A stretch of DNA of 54,464 nucleotides from Bacteroidales bacterium (lineage in GTDB: Bacteria; Bacteroidota; Bacteroidia; Bacteroidales; UBA10428), in the NCBI GenBank assembly GCA_016936215.1, contig JAFGPL010000134.1, positions 1 to 54,464 on the forward strand, in the 5' to 3' direction. The stretch's first letter is position 1, and every line of letters begins with the position of its first letter. The notes beneath the pieces were generated by a model. It saw nothing but the letters and a program-made list of their open reading frames with translations. It was not told where the DNA came from and searched no databases. This document shows, piece after piece, positions 15,761 to 25,041 of the stretch. Made by a program: the position numbers and the translations under genes.

Positions 15761-17758
15761 ATGTGTGGAATTGCAGGAATATATAGCCAAACACCTCTGC
15801 CTGATGATACCGGGGCCTTGTTAGGCCGAATGCTTGCAAGAATCCGTTACCGGGGGCCTGATGAAAGTGGAATTTATATTAACCGGCATTTGGCTTTTGG
15901 CAATGTCCGGCTTAGCATTATTGATATTCAGACCGGTCAACAACCCATGGCATCTGCCGACGGTAAATACAGAATTGTATTCAATGGAGAGATTTTTAAT
16001 TATATAGAACTTAGAAAAGAACTTGTTAAACTTGGTTACCAGTTCAAGACCGAAAGTGATACGGAAGTTTTATTATATGCCTATATCCATTTCGGTGCTT
16101 CATGCCTTGAAATGTTAAACGGACAGTTTGTATTTGCTGTCTGGAACAACGAAACTGAAGAATTATTTATTGCCCGCGACCGACATGGTATTCGACCACT
16201 CTTTTATACCTGGAAAGGAAACAATTTTGTTTTTGGGTCGGAAATTAAAACGCTTTTTGAACATCCGGATGTATCAGCGGCCATAGAAATTTCTTCGTTA
16301 TCTGAGATTTTTACATTTTGGACAACCATTACACCCAAAACAGTTTTTAAAGGCATATACGAGTTATCTCCCGCCAGTTATTTAAAGATAAAAAGCGGGC
16401 AGATGATTATTCGTTCCTATTGGTCGCTGAAATTCCCTGAAGATGAGCATCAATATTTTAAAGGGTCATTTGCTGATGCTGTCGTTGAATTAGAAAGATT
16501 GCTGGAAGATGCTGTAAGGATGAGGCTGCGGGCCGACGTACCTGTGGCAGCTTATCTGAGTGGCGGATTGGATTCAAGTGCCACCACAGCATTGATAAAA
16601 AAAGTGATGCCCGAAACATTGCAGACTTTCTCTATCGGATTTGAGGATAAGGAATTTGATGAAACATCGTATCAGCAAAAAGTAGCAGATTTTTTAAAAA
16701 CAAAGCACACTGCATATACCTGCACCCGCGAAGATATAGGAGCCTGTTTCCCGCAGGTGGTATGGCATACCGAAACCCCTATACTCCGCACTGCACCTGT
16801 GCCAATGTTTTGTCTTTCACAAAAGGTGCGCGAAAACAATATCAAGGTTGTGATTACGGGTGAAGGCGCTGATGAAATGCTTGCCGGTTATGATATCTTT
16901 AAAGAAGCCATTATACGTGAATTCTGGTCGCGTGAGCCCGGATCAAAACTCAGGCCTTTATTATTTCAAAAGCTTTACCCTTACCTGGAGCAGTTTCAGG
17001 GAAAGAATATGAATGTTTTAAAACTATTTTTTGGCCATCAGTTGCAGGATACAAATGCGCCCTTTTATTCCCATATTCTAAGATGGAAAAACACAGCCAA
17101 TATACACAACTTATTTTCAGAGGATATAAGGGAATTGCTTAAAAAACATGACGGACAGAAAGAGGTCTCAGATATGCTGCCCAAAGGTTTTGGGAACTAC
17201 GACCTGTTGGGCAAATCGCAATGGCTTGAATCAGTAATATTTATGTCTGGTTACCTATTGTCTTCACAAGGTGATCGTATGGCTATGGCCAACTCTGTTG
17301 AGGGAAGATATCCATTTCTCGATTACCGTGTTGTTGAATTCGCTGCTACTCTTCCTCCTGCATTTAAAATGAGGGGATTAAACGAAAAGTATATTCTTAA
17401 AAAAATGATGCACAACCGTTTGCCCAAAGAGGTACTCAACCGGCCAAAACAGGCCTACAGGTCACCCATTGCGGGCAGCTTTCTTTCTAAAAGTGCCAAA
17501 GATTACACTCTGGAATTACTATCGGAGCCGGAAATTACCCGAACCCATCTGTTTGATTACCAATTGGTGAACAAATTAGTCAAAAAAATATCATCGGGAG
17601 CAATGGTTTCTGAGATAGAAAACATGGCACTGGCCGGAATTCTGTCAACTCAATTGCTTATGCATCAGTATGTTTTTAGAGACGGTTACAGACCTGAGAT
17701 AAATCAGCTCAAAAATTGCCGGATTATACGTGAGAACAATACAGTTTATACCCAATAA
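15761..17758 (+). CDS. asnB: Asparagine synthase (glutamine-hydrolysing) family amidotransferase, first copy
   Basis: The 665 residues have an N-terminal class II glutaminase domain whose catalytic Cys is residue 2 (MCGIAGIYS; RGPDESG, NGEIFNY). The C-terminal synthetase domain carries the ATP PP-loop SGGLDSS (about 267-273), GEGADEMLAGYD and GDRMAMANSVEGRYPFLD. It makes an amide from an adenylated carboxylate with ammonia from glutamine. Homologues in polysaccharide loci often amidate sugars or acyl groups rather than aspartate, and the carrier protein and ligase around it favour such a role. Only 12 bases separate it from the NadE-like gene. Confidence 0.9.
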   Translation: MCGIAGIYSQTPLPDDTGALLGRMLARIRYRGPDESGIYINRHLAFGNVRLSIIDIQTGQQPMASADGKYRIVFNGEIFNYIELRKELVKLGYQFKTESDTEVLLYAYIHFGASCLEMLNGQFVFAVWNNETEELFIARDRHGIRPLFYTWKGNNFVFGSEIKTLFEHPDVSAAIEISSLSEIFTFWTTITPKTVFKGIYELSPASYLKIKSGQMIIRSYWSLKFPEDEHQYFKGSFADAVVELERLLEDAVRMRLRADVPVAAYLSGGLDSSATTALIKKVMPETLQTFSIGFEDKEFDETSYQQKVADFLKTKHTAYTCTREDIGACFPQVVWHTETPILRTAPVPMFCLSQKVRENNIKVVITGEGADEMLAGYDIFKEAIIREFWSREPGSKLRPLLFQKLYPYLEQFQGKNMNVLKLFFGHQLQDTNAPFYSHILRWKNTANIHNLFSEDIRELLKKHDGQKEVSDMLPKGFGNYDLLGKSQWLESVIFMSGYLLSSQGDRMAMANSVEGRYPFLDYRVVEFAATLPPAFKMRGLNEKYILKKMMHNRLPKEVLNRPKQAYRSPIAGSFLSKSAKDYTLELLSEPEITRTHLFDYQLVNKLVKKISSGAMVSEIENMALAGILSTQLLMHQYVFRDGYRPEINQLKNCRIIRENNTVYTQ

Positions 17759-17770
17759 TAATTAATAAAT

Positions 17771-18757
17771 ATGGGAAACAAAACAAAAAGACCATTCACC
17801 AGGAACATTTTAATTTTTGACAATATAAAGTCAGAATGTGATAAAATTGTGTCGAAACTAAGAGATGATGTATACCATCGCTTACATCGCACGGGTGGTG
17901 TTATTGGAATTTCAGGGGGAATTGATTCTTCGGTTACGCTGGCTTTAAGTGTTCTGGCTTTTGGGTCAGAAAAATTGCTGGGTGTAATGTTGCCTGAAAA
18001 AGATTCGAGTTCAGACAGTGCAAAATATGCACAAAAACTGGCAGATAAATTCGGCGTTAAAGCAATTACAGAGAATATAACGGCTGCATTACAAGGTTTT
18101 AATTGTTACACCCGCAGGGATGAGGCTGTTAAAAAAGTTTTTCCGGAATACAATCCATCAAACCATAAAATGAAAATCGGGATTAGAAATTCGGGTTTAT
18201 TGACCAATCTTCCTCCCGTATTCTCAGTTACAATTATTGATGAAAATGGAAATGAACAGACAAAGCGTTTACCGGTAAATGAGTTCAGGCAGATTGAGGC
18301 GGCATCAAACTTCAAGCAACGTTGCAGAATGTCTATGCTTTATTATCATGCAGAATGTTTGCATTATGCTGTGATTGGTACCCCCAACAAACATGAGGTT
18401 GAGCAAGGTTTTTTTGTAAAATACGGCGATGGCGGGGCCGATGTGATGCCTATCGGTCACCTGTACAAAACCCAGGTTTATCAGTTGGCGAATTTTCTCG
18501 GAATCCCGCAGGAAATTATTGACCGTACCCCAACCACCGATACATACTCAGCTGAGCAAACCCAGGAAGAATTTTTTTACCAGTTACCATTTCAGCAAAT
18601 GGACCTTTTATGGTATGCATACGAAAACAACTACTTACCGGAGGAAATTGCCCCGGTTATGGAGATAAAAGCCGAGCATATTAAAAGCATTTTTACAAAT
18701 TTTAATCGAAAATTTAAAACAACAGAGTATTTGAGAATGGCCCCGATAAGGGATTGA
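17771..18757 (+). CDS. NAD synthase (NadE)-like adenylating amidotransferase, divergent
   Basis: This is a 328-residue N-type ATP pyrophosphatase with PP-loop SGGIDSS (48-54), RCRMSMLYYHAE and the phrase KYGDGGADVMPIGHLYKTQVYQLA, which are clear NadE signatures. Two places differ from housekeeping NadE: the usual GTGNKSE is GTPNKHEVEQ, and the segment before the C-terminus reads PTTDTYSAEQTQEE. There is also an insert at about residues 95-175. No glutaminase domain is fused. Placed between an asparagine synthase and an acyl-adenylating ligase, it is more likely a pathway-specific amide-forming enzyme than the cell's NAD synthase, but the latter cannot be ruled out. Confidence 0.78.
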   Translation: MGNKTKRPFTRNILIFDNIKSECDKIVSKLRDDVYHRLHRTGGVIGISGGIDSSVTLALSVLAFGSEKLLGVMLPEKDSSSDSAKYAQKLADKFGVKAITENITAALQGFNCYTRRDEAVKKVFPEYNPSNHKMKIGIRNSGLLTNLPPVFSVTIIDENGNEQTKRLPVNEFRQIEAASNFKQRCRMSMLYYHAECLHYAVIGTPNKHEVEQGFFVKYGDGGADVMPIGHLYKTQVYQLANFLGIPQEIIDRTPTTDTYSAEQTQEEFFYQLPFQQMDLLWYAYENNYLPEEIAPVMEIKAEHIKSIFTNFNRKFKTTEYLRMAPIRD

Positions 18758-18876
18758 TAATGCCTGCAGGTTTCACTTTTTTATTTTGAAGCAACAGGTT
18801 TGATGATAATATTTGCGTGTCTTAAAAATTTAAATGTTAAGCTTCTGTTATCCAAAACACCTAAATACTTAGAAGT

Positions 18877-20343
18877 ATGAATGCATTTGATTACTTTTTT
18901 GAAAATACCCACAACCTTGAAAAAGATATTGTCTTAGGCCCCAGGGAGACAATTTCTTATAAAGAGCTGTTTATAAATAGTTCGGCGCTTTCGGAATACC
19001 TGCAGGCCAGGTTTGGAAAAGGTCAGAACATATTTCTGTTGGCAACCAATTCGGTTTTTTTCATTACAGCCTATCTGGCAATTCTTAAGTCGGGTAATGT
19101 TGTAGTGCCCCTTAATCCTGAAACAGAACAAAGCAATCTCGATTATATCAGCAAATTGTGTCAGCCGCAATTGTTTATCATTTCCTTGCAATTAGCATCA
19201 AAATTTCAGATTGATAAAAGTATTTTGTTTAGTGAAGAAAACTTCAAAGCGATTATTAAAACTAATAACTCAGAAAATATTGGGATGAGTGATACTTTAC
19301 CTGATCAGCTTGCTGAAATTATTTTTACATCGGGTTCTACAGGTATTCCCAAAGGGGTAATGATCACACATAAAAACCTTATTGCAAATACCTCTTCAAT
19401 AGTCCAGTATCTTGGGCTTACCGAACACGATACCATGCTGGTTGTGTTGCCATTCTACTATTGTTACGGGCTTTCACTGCTCCACACCCACCTCAGGGTA
19501 GGGGGTAGTATCGTCTTGAATAATATGTTTATGATGCTTGGCGGGGTAATAAATGATTTAAAACGTTACAGATGCACAGGATTTGCAGGGGTCCCCAGTC
19601 ATTTTCAGGTGTTATTGCGTAAATCCGACAGTTTCAGGACAACCAGTTTCCCTGACTTAAAATATGTTACACAGGCGGGGGGCAAATTACACAACGTTTT
19701 TATCCAGGAGTTTTTAGATACATTTCCTGATAAAAAATTTATTGTAATGTATGGGCAAACAGAGGCAACAGCAAGATTATCGTGGTTACCTCCGGAAAAA
19801 CTACCAGAAAAAATCGGTTCCTGTGGAAAAGGGATCCCGGGTGTTAAACTCATTGTGGCCGACGAAAACGGTAACCAGATAAAACCAGGCGAAACGGGCG
19901 AAATACTGGCTTATGGGGATAATATTATGCAGGGTTATTTCAAAGACCCTGAATCAACAAAACTTACCATAAAAAATGGATGGTTGCATACCGGTGATCT
20001 TGCCACCATTGATGAAGACGGATATATTTTTCTTACTGCGCGCAAAAAGGAAATCATTAAAGTGGGCGGAAGAAGGATAAGCCCTAAGGAAATCGAGGAA
20101 GCAATTGTTTCTATACCCGATGTAATAGATTGTAGCATAGAAGCGGTTTCGGATGATATTCTCGGTGAGGCAATGAAAGCCACGGTAGTCATAAAAGAAT
20201 CAGCAGGGATAATCAAACCGGATGAAATAAAAAAACATTTGTCCAAAAACCTGGCAGCATACAAAATTCCGCAAATAATAGAAATTAAGGAACGGATAGC
20301 GGTGGCTGCAAATGGTAAAAAAGTAAAGAACATTCAGGACTGA
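18877..20343 (+). CDS. AMP-dependent acyl-CoA synthetase / acyl-ACP ligase
   Basis: The 488-residue ANL-superfamily enzyme has the P-loop IIFTSGSTGIPKGVMITH (about residues 147-164). Further motifs are YGQTEATARLSW, the GDLATIDEDGYIFLTAR motif with the ATP-ribose-binding Asp, and the hinge KVGGRRISPKEIEEAI. The catalytic C-terminal Lys is probably in the final ANGKKVKN. It activates a carboxylic acid as acyl-AMP and passes it to CoA or a carrier; the carrier at 14962 is the obvious candidate. It closes the ACP-VOC-AsnB-NadE cassette. Substrate is unknown. Confidence 0.88.
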   Translation: MNAFDYFFENTHNLEKDIVLGPRETISYKELFINSSALSEYLQARFGKGQNIFLLATNSVFFITAYLAILKSGNVVVPLNPETEQSNLDYISKLCQPQLFIISLQLASKFQIDKSILFSEENFKAIIKTNNSENIGMSDTLPDQLAEIIFTSGSTGIPKGVMITHKNLIANTSSIVQYLGLTEHDTMLVVLPFYYCYGLSLLHTHLRVGGSIVLNNMFMMLGGVINDLKRYRCTGFAGVPSHFQVLLRKSDSFRTTSFPDLKYVTQAGGKLHNVFIQEFLDTFPDKKFIVMYGQTEATARLSWLPPEKLPEKIGSCGKGIPGVKLIVADENGNQIKPGETGEILAYGDNIMQGYFKDPESTKLTIKNGWLHTGDLATIDEDGYIFLTARKKEIIKVGGRRISPKEIEEAIVSIPDVIDCSIEAVSDDILGEAMKATVVIKESAGIIKPDEIKKHLSKNLAAYKIPQIIEIKERIAVAANGKKVKNIQD

Positions 20344-20711
20344 AAAACTGTTCTATTATAGGTTTTAAGCCAGCTATTCTGATAGACGAACATATATAAA
20401 CCGACAAAAATTAAACAATTATTTTAATGGGGTGTTATTAATCTTGAGTATTTATATAAGAATAAAAATTAGATATGCAACCAAAAATGAAGTCACCGAA
20501 AAACCTGTTATTCAATTTATTTAAGATAAAACATTGTTGTTGCAAAAAGGTAAAAAACAGGTTTGAAGATACCACATAAATTGAACACGTTCATTGGTCA
20601 AACGATTAATACTATTGAACCGGAAATATATATAATTGACCAAATTACCCAAACTGATTACTAAAAATTGAAATATATTTGCACTACCTATATTAATTAA
20701 GCTCTAAGTAA
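20344..20711 (+). other. 368-base AT-rich spacer before the export genes
   Basis: No gene that I can support lies here. A 34-codon frame (20475-20579, ATG to TAA, encoding a basic Lys/Cys-containing peptide) has no recognisable family. TATATTTG at 20674-20681 fits the Bacteroidota -7 consensus and lies 30 bases before the next start, so a promoter for the export genes is likely at the right end, though no clear -33 TTG is present. Confidence 0.5.
20674..20681 (+). promoter_or_regulatory. Predicted -7 box for the export genes
   Basis: TATATTTG matches TAnnTTTG and is followed by GCACTACC, with the export lipoprotein starting 30 bases downstream. A TTG at the expected -33 distance is missing, so confidence is limited. 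Confidence 0.4.
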
Positions 20712-21518
20712 ATGAAGAGGTTATTTGTCAGTTCAGATTTTCTGGTAAAAGCATCCAAAATTCAGGGATTCGTTTTAATAGCTGTTTTATCCATTCTTAT
20801 AAGTTCCTGCGTTAGTCAGCGTGACCTTGAATATTTTAAAATGAACAAGAAGACTCCGGCATCTTTTAATGAACCTGACTTTTCTGATTATCTGCTTAAG
20901 CCAAGTGATGCACTTTACATTAAAATAAGCAGCCTTGATGATGTATCTTCGAATGTATTTGCAGAATCAACAGGTCAGTCAGGTGCGCTTGATCCATATA
21001 GTGCATATTTAAATTCTTTCACAATAGATCAGGAAGGAAAAATTGATTTGCCGGTTATTGGAAAAATAAAGGTTGAAGGCAAAACCACCCAGGAGGTAGG
21101 TTATATTATCAAAGATTCTGTTGAAAATATATTAAGTCTTCCTATGGTTACGGTAAAGTTGGTAAACCAGTATGTATCAGTAGTAGGTGAAATTGAACTT
21201 CCGGGGCATTATGTTTATTCGCAGGATAAATTTACAATATTTAATGCCATTAGTATGGCGGGTGATATCACCTCTTATGGCAACCGAAAAGAAGTATATC
21301 TGACAAGAATTGAGAACGGTAAATCAATTTCTGTAAAACTCGACCTTACCAATCCTGAAATTCTCTCTTCCGAATATTTTTACATAAAACCCAATGATCT
21401 GATTTATGTTAAGCCAATGAGGAAAAGATTCTGGGGAATTGAACAGTTCGACTTCACACTTGTATTTTCAATAATAACAACCGGATTACTCATATACACC
21501 ATTATTGAACAGCCCTGA
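20712..21518 (+). CDS. Polysaccharide export outer-membrane lipoprotein (Wza-like)
   Basis: The 268-residue protein has a lipoprotein signal ending LISSCVSQ (lipidated C33). A poly-export domain follows (LLKPSDALYIKISSLDDVSS, IDQEGKIDLPVIGKIKVEGK), then SLBB-type repeats (VSVVGEIELPGHYVY, ISMAGDITSYGNRKEVYL). A C-terminal membrane segment lies at about residues 245-265. It forms the outer-membrane channel for exopolysaccharide. It is followed 20 bases later by the matching inner-membrane chain-length/kinase protein. Confidence 0.92.
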   Translation: MKRLFVSSDFLVKASKIQGFVLIAVLSILISSCVSQRDLEYFKMNKKTPASFNEPDFSDYLLKPSDALYIKISSLDDVSSNVFAESTGQSGALDPYSAYLNSFTIDQEGKIDLPVIGKIKVEGKTTQEVGYIIKDSVENILSLPMVTVKLVNQYVSVVGEIELPGHYVYSQDKFTIFNAISMAGDITSYGNRKEVYLTRIENGKSISVKLDLTNPEILSSEYFYIKPNDLIYVKPMRKRFWGIEQFDFTLVFSIITTGLLIYTIIEQP

Positions 21519-21538
21519 AAAATATAAAGAGTAATATC

Positions 21539-23920
21539 ATGAACCAGCCAAACTATCAATTCTCAGTAAAAGATGATTCTGACCTGCTAAGAGCATTAAA
21601 CCTTTTCTTTCGGAACTATAAGTTATTGGCTGTTAGCGTTGTTTTAGCCCTTATAATAGCATACTTTCTCAATCGTACAGCTATACCGGTATATAGGGTT
21701 TCTGCATCACTCCTGATTAAAGAAACAAACAATGGCAGACTCGGCGGAGGAGGCGATGCAGGGCAGTATATCAATCAGGATTTGTTTGGGATCAATCAGG
21801 GATTTCAGAACGAACTTTATGTTCTTCAATCTTCACCCGTGCTGGAACAAACAGTAAAAAACCTTGACCTGACTATTAGTTATTATTTTAAAGACAGGTT
21901 CAAGTATATTGACGCCTATAACAGTGTTCCATTTCGGATATTACTTTTACAAGATCATGTGCAACCGGTAAACCTGCGTTTTCATATTGCTTTTGATAAT
22001 AGAAATGGATTCACTTTAAAAGCCGAGGGAGATAATGTTGTTTTTTCCAATCTTTATACCGGTGAAAATACTTACAGTAAAAATAACTGGCAATTTGAAA
22101 AATCAGCAAAATTCGGGGATTTAATTGAAACCGGGGACCTCGCATTTATTATTGAAAGAGATAGCTTAATTCCTTCTTATGTACAGAATGATTTTGTATA
22201 CAGTTTCGTCTTTGCTGGTGTCCCGGCTATGGCTCAGCATCTTAAAGGTCAATTCAGTTTCGTAGTTACCGACCGCGATGCCACGGTGGTGGATATATAT
22301 CTTAGAACACCTTCTCCATCTAAGGGCATTGATATTGTCAATGAGTTAATGGATGTATATTCCACACAGAATGTTAACCGTAAAAACCACATTGCTGCAG
22401 TTACTATTGATTATATTGAACGCCAGTTGAGTGAAATATCCGATTCATTAAGCCAAACGGAAGATAACCTGCAATATTTCAGGTCATCCAGGCAATTGTT
22501 GGATCTTAACAATCAGGCAACAAATATGTCTGAACAATTTATGGATTTGCAAAACCAGTTAGCCGAATTGGTTACGCGTAAACGTTATTACGATTACCTT
22601 GCAGATTATCTTATAAGTAATCAAGAGCTTTCAGAAGTTATTGTTCCAACTTCAATGGGTGTTCAGGATGAGTTATTAAACGGACTGGTTTCAGAACTTA
22701 TTGCAGCACAAAATCAGCGAACAAGTCTGATTCGTAATCGTCAGGAAAGAAATCCGTTGGTGCAGAGACTTGAAATACAGATTGAGAATACAAAAAAAAC
22801 AATTTATGAGAATATTACGGCTCTGCAAAAAACAACCGAAATAGCAATTGATGAAATGAACAAACGGATAAACCGTGTAAAGGCTGATATTACAAGGCTT
22901 CCTAAGACACAGCGTCAATTGGGTGGAATAGAAAGAAAATACAGATTGAACGATGCTATTTATAACTACCTGTTGGAAAAACGTGCTGAAGCCAAAATTT
23001 CACAGGCATCTAATTTGCCTGACAACCTGATAATTGAACCGGCAAGCTTTGTCGGAATGGTTGCTCCAAATGGGCGTAAAAATTATGTAATAGCCTTTGC
23101 CCTTGGTTTAATGATTCCATATGTATTGTTATTCCTCGGAAACCTGATGAAAGAAAAAATAGACTACCATGATAACATTGATCATCTTACAGATGCACCT
23201 TTGCTGGGGAAAATACCTCATAACAAAAGAAAATCCAGTAATGTAATTTTCGAATTTCCAAAATCCGGAATAACAGAAGCATACCGTGCCTTAAGGACCA
23301 ATATTGAGTACCGTTACAAGAATAAACCGCATAAAGTCATATTGGTAACATCCTGCACCGAGGGAGAAGGCAAATCATTCAGCGCCCTTAATCTGGCAAT
23401 GATATACGCATTATTAGGGAAGTATACCATTCTTGTTGATTTCGATCTTAGAAAACCTACAAGACTTTTTTATGAAAAAGAAATTTCCCCTGTTGGTTTA
23501 AGTACTTATATTGAACAAAAGTCAACACTGGGAGAAATTATTCACCCATCACCAAGTAATAAGCTCGATTATATCCCGTCAGGGCCGATACCTTCAAATC
23601 CGGTTGAAATGCTCGCCTCTGATGATATACGTGATCTTATTGATCAGCTTAAAGAGCGTTATGATTGTATTGTTATTGATACCTCACCCCTGGCACAGGT
23701 TGCCGATGCATATATGTTATTAGACTATGCAGATATAAAAATTGTTGTTGCACGATACAACCATTCGGTAAAAAAAGTCTTTCATCTTGTGATGAATGAT
23801 CTTAAACAAAGAAATGTAAATGACTTATATGTCGTTTTAAACGATAACCGGGTAACCCGCGGACAGTATGGCTATGGTTACGGTTATGAAACAAAGAAAC
23901 GTAAATGGTTTATTTTTTAA
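21539..23920 (+). CDS. Wzc-like polysaccharide co-polymerase with tyrosine autokinase domain
   Basis: The 793-residue inner-membrane protein has a Wzz-type N-terminus (first membrane helix about 35-51, LLAVSVVLALIIAYFLN), a long periplasmic coiled-coil region (about 270-480) and a second helix near 515-535. A BY-kinase domain follows with Walker A SCTEGEGKS (about residue 605) and Walker A' ILVDFDLRKPTR. The C-terminal tyrosine cluster YGYGYGYE (777-784) is the autophosphorylation site. It controls chain length and export with the Wza-like lipoprotein. The NusG-like gene starts 9 bases after its stop. Confidence 0.93.
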   Translation: MNQPNYQFSVKDDSDLLRALNLFFRNYKLLAVSVVLALIIAYFLNRTAIPVYRVSASLLIKETNNGRLGGGGDAGQYINQDLFGINQGFQNELYVLQSSPVLEQTVKNLDLTISYYFKDRFKYIDAYNSVPFRILLLQDHVQPVNLRFHIAFDNRNGFTLKAEGDNVVFSNLYTGENTYSKNNWQFEKSAKFGDLIETGDLAFIIERDSLIPSYVQNDFVYSFVFAGVPAMAQHLKGQFSFVVTDRDATVVDIYLRTPSPSKGIDIVNELMDVYSTQNVNRKNHIAAVTIDYIERQLSEISDSLSQTEDNLQYFRSSRQLLDLNNQATNMSEQFMDLQNQLAELVTRKRYYDYLADYLISNQELSEVIVPTSMGVQDELLNGLVSELIAAQNQRTSLIRNRQERNPLVQRLEIQIENTKKTIYENITALQKTTEIAIDEMNKRINRVKADITRLPKTQRQLGGIERKYRLNDAIYNYLLEKRAEAKISQASNLPDNLIIEPASFVGMVAPNGRKNYVIAFALGLMIPYVLLFLGNLMKEKIDYHDNIDHLTDAPLLGKIPHNKRKSSNVIFEFPKSGITEAYRALRTNIEYRYKNKPHKVILVTSCTEGEGKSFSALNLAMIYALLGKYTILVDFDLRKPTRLFYEKEISPVGLSTYIEQKSTLGEIIHPSPSNKLDYIPSGPIPSNPVEMLASDDIRDLIDQLKERYDCIVIDTSPLAQVADAYMLLDYADIKIVVARYNHSVKKVFHLVMNDLKQRNVNDLYVVLNDNRVTRGQYGYGYGYETKKRKWFIF

Positions 23921-23929
23921 GCTGTTAGA

Positions 23930-24475
23930 TTGGAAACCCTGAAAACATATCCAAGCCGGACTTTCAACCGGATCAATACCTTGAAGTGTTGGTATGCCCT
24001 GTATACAAGGCCAAACCATGAAAAGGAAGTTTTTCGGAGATTAAAGGAACAACAAATCACAGCATACCTTCCGCTCTATACAACAATAAAACAATGGAGT
24101 GACCGAAAGAAGAAAGTCGAAATTCCTCTTTTTAGCTGTTATGTTTTTGTTCATATTGCAATCAATGATTATTACCGGGTTCTTAATACATCCGGAGGGG
24201 TGCGTTATGTAACTTTCGAAGGCAAAGCGGTTGCAATACCTGAAAAACAGATTTATTTGGTTAAAAGCCTTTTAGATCAGGATATTCAAATTGAAGAGGT
24301 ACATGATATGCTCTATAGTGGTGCTAAAGTTGAAATTGCTTCCGGCCCCTTAAAAGGTATATCCGGCGAACTTATTGATTTTGCAGGAAAAAAACGAGTT
24401 AATATCAGACTTAATGAAATTCGCAAATCCATTGTTATTTCCGTTCCAATGCATTTGCTAAAGTTAATTGAATAA
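23930..24475 (+). CDS. NusG/RfaH-like transcription antiterminator (UpxY type)
   Basis: The 181-residue protein has a NusG N-terminal domain (CWYALYTRPNHEKEVFRRL, then AYLPLYTTIKQWSDRKKKVEIPLFSCYVFVH) and a C-terminal KOW domain (GAKVEIASGPLKGISGELIDF). Such specialised NusG paralogues bind RNA polymerase early in a capsule operon and stop premature termination. The frame has no ATG; TTG 23930, three codons after the in-frame stop of the kinase gene, is the only plausible start. Its place as third gene of the export block, rather than first, means it can act only on distal genes or on another promoter. It probably promotes read-through of this 30-kb transcript. Confidence 0.88.
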   Translation: METLKTYPSRTFNRINTLKCWYALYTRPNHEKEVFRRLKEQQITAYLPLYTTIKQWSDRKKKVEIPLFSCYVFVHIAINDYYRVLNTSGGVRYVTFEGKAVAIPEKQIYLVKSLLDQDIQIEEVHDMLYSGAKVEIASGPLKGISGELIDFAGKKRVNIRLNEIRKSIVISVPMHLLKLIE

Positions 24476-24615
24476 CGGAACTGACAACTGTTGTAATGCT
24501 TTATACCGGTTGCCAGGCATAATATATTTAGGATTATAAATAGTAATATAATTATTAAAATCTTGCTGGTAACGATGTGACTGGCAGGGCGAAGCTTTAT
24601 ATAAGTTAGTATAAA

Positions 24616-25041
24616 ATGAGACCTGAAACCAAACCATGTCTGATTCATCTCCCAAAAATCGAAGATGTACGCGGAAACCTTACATTTATTGAAGAAGAAG
24701 ACCATATTCCATTCAAAGTGCAACGCGTCTATTGGATATATGATGTTCCAGGTGGTGAAAAACGGGGCGGGCATGCATTCATTAAACAGAAGGAATTTAT
24801 TGTGGCCCTGTCAGGTAGTTTAGATGTTATCATAAATGATGGCGCAGTTGAGAACAAATTTCATTTAAACCGGTCATATTTTGGATTATATATTCCAAAC
24901 GGTCTTTGGCGACATATGGAGAATTTCAGTACCAATTCGGTGGTAATGGTTCTCTCCTCGACAGCATTTGAGGAAGCAGATTATATTAGAGAATTCACAA
25001 AGTATTTATCTTTTCTGAAGAATGAAAAACACGGTCTATAA
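24616..25041 (+). CDS. FdtA/QdtA-like sugar 3,4-ketoisomerase paralogue, lacking one active-site His
   Basis: This is a 141-residue cupin of the WxcM-like/FdtA family (DVRGNLTFIEEEDHIPFKVQRVY, VPGGEKRGGHAF). Family members isomerise dTDP-4-keto-6-deoxyglucose to the 3-keto sugar. The usual catalytic pair HAH is H53-A54-F55 here, so the second His is lost, while the paralogue that follows keeps both. It may have altered specificity, be a partner subunit or be inactive. Its stop lies 20 bases inside the next gene. Confidence 0.82.
   Translation: MRPETKPCLIHLPKIEDVRGNLTFIEEEDHIPFKVQRVYWIYDVPGGEKRGGHAFIKQKEFIVALSGSLDVIINDGAVENKFHLNRSYFGLYIPNGLWRHMENFSTNSVVMVLSSTAFEEADYIREFTKYLSFLKNEKHGL

Noticed and set aside
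17771-18757. Plain housekeeping NAD synthase
   Set aside because: The altered GTGNKSE phrase, the insert and the location in a carrier-protein cassette make a dedicated role more likely, though not proven.
20475-20579. 34-codon ATG frame in the spacer before the export genes, considered as a second leader peptide
   Set aside because: It has no run of any one amino acid codon, no terminator/antiterminator hairpin follows it, and the likely -7 box at 20674 lies downstream of it.
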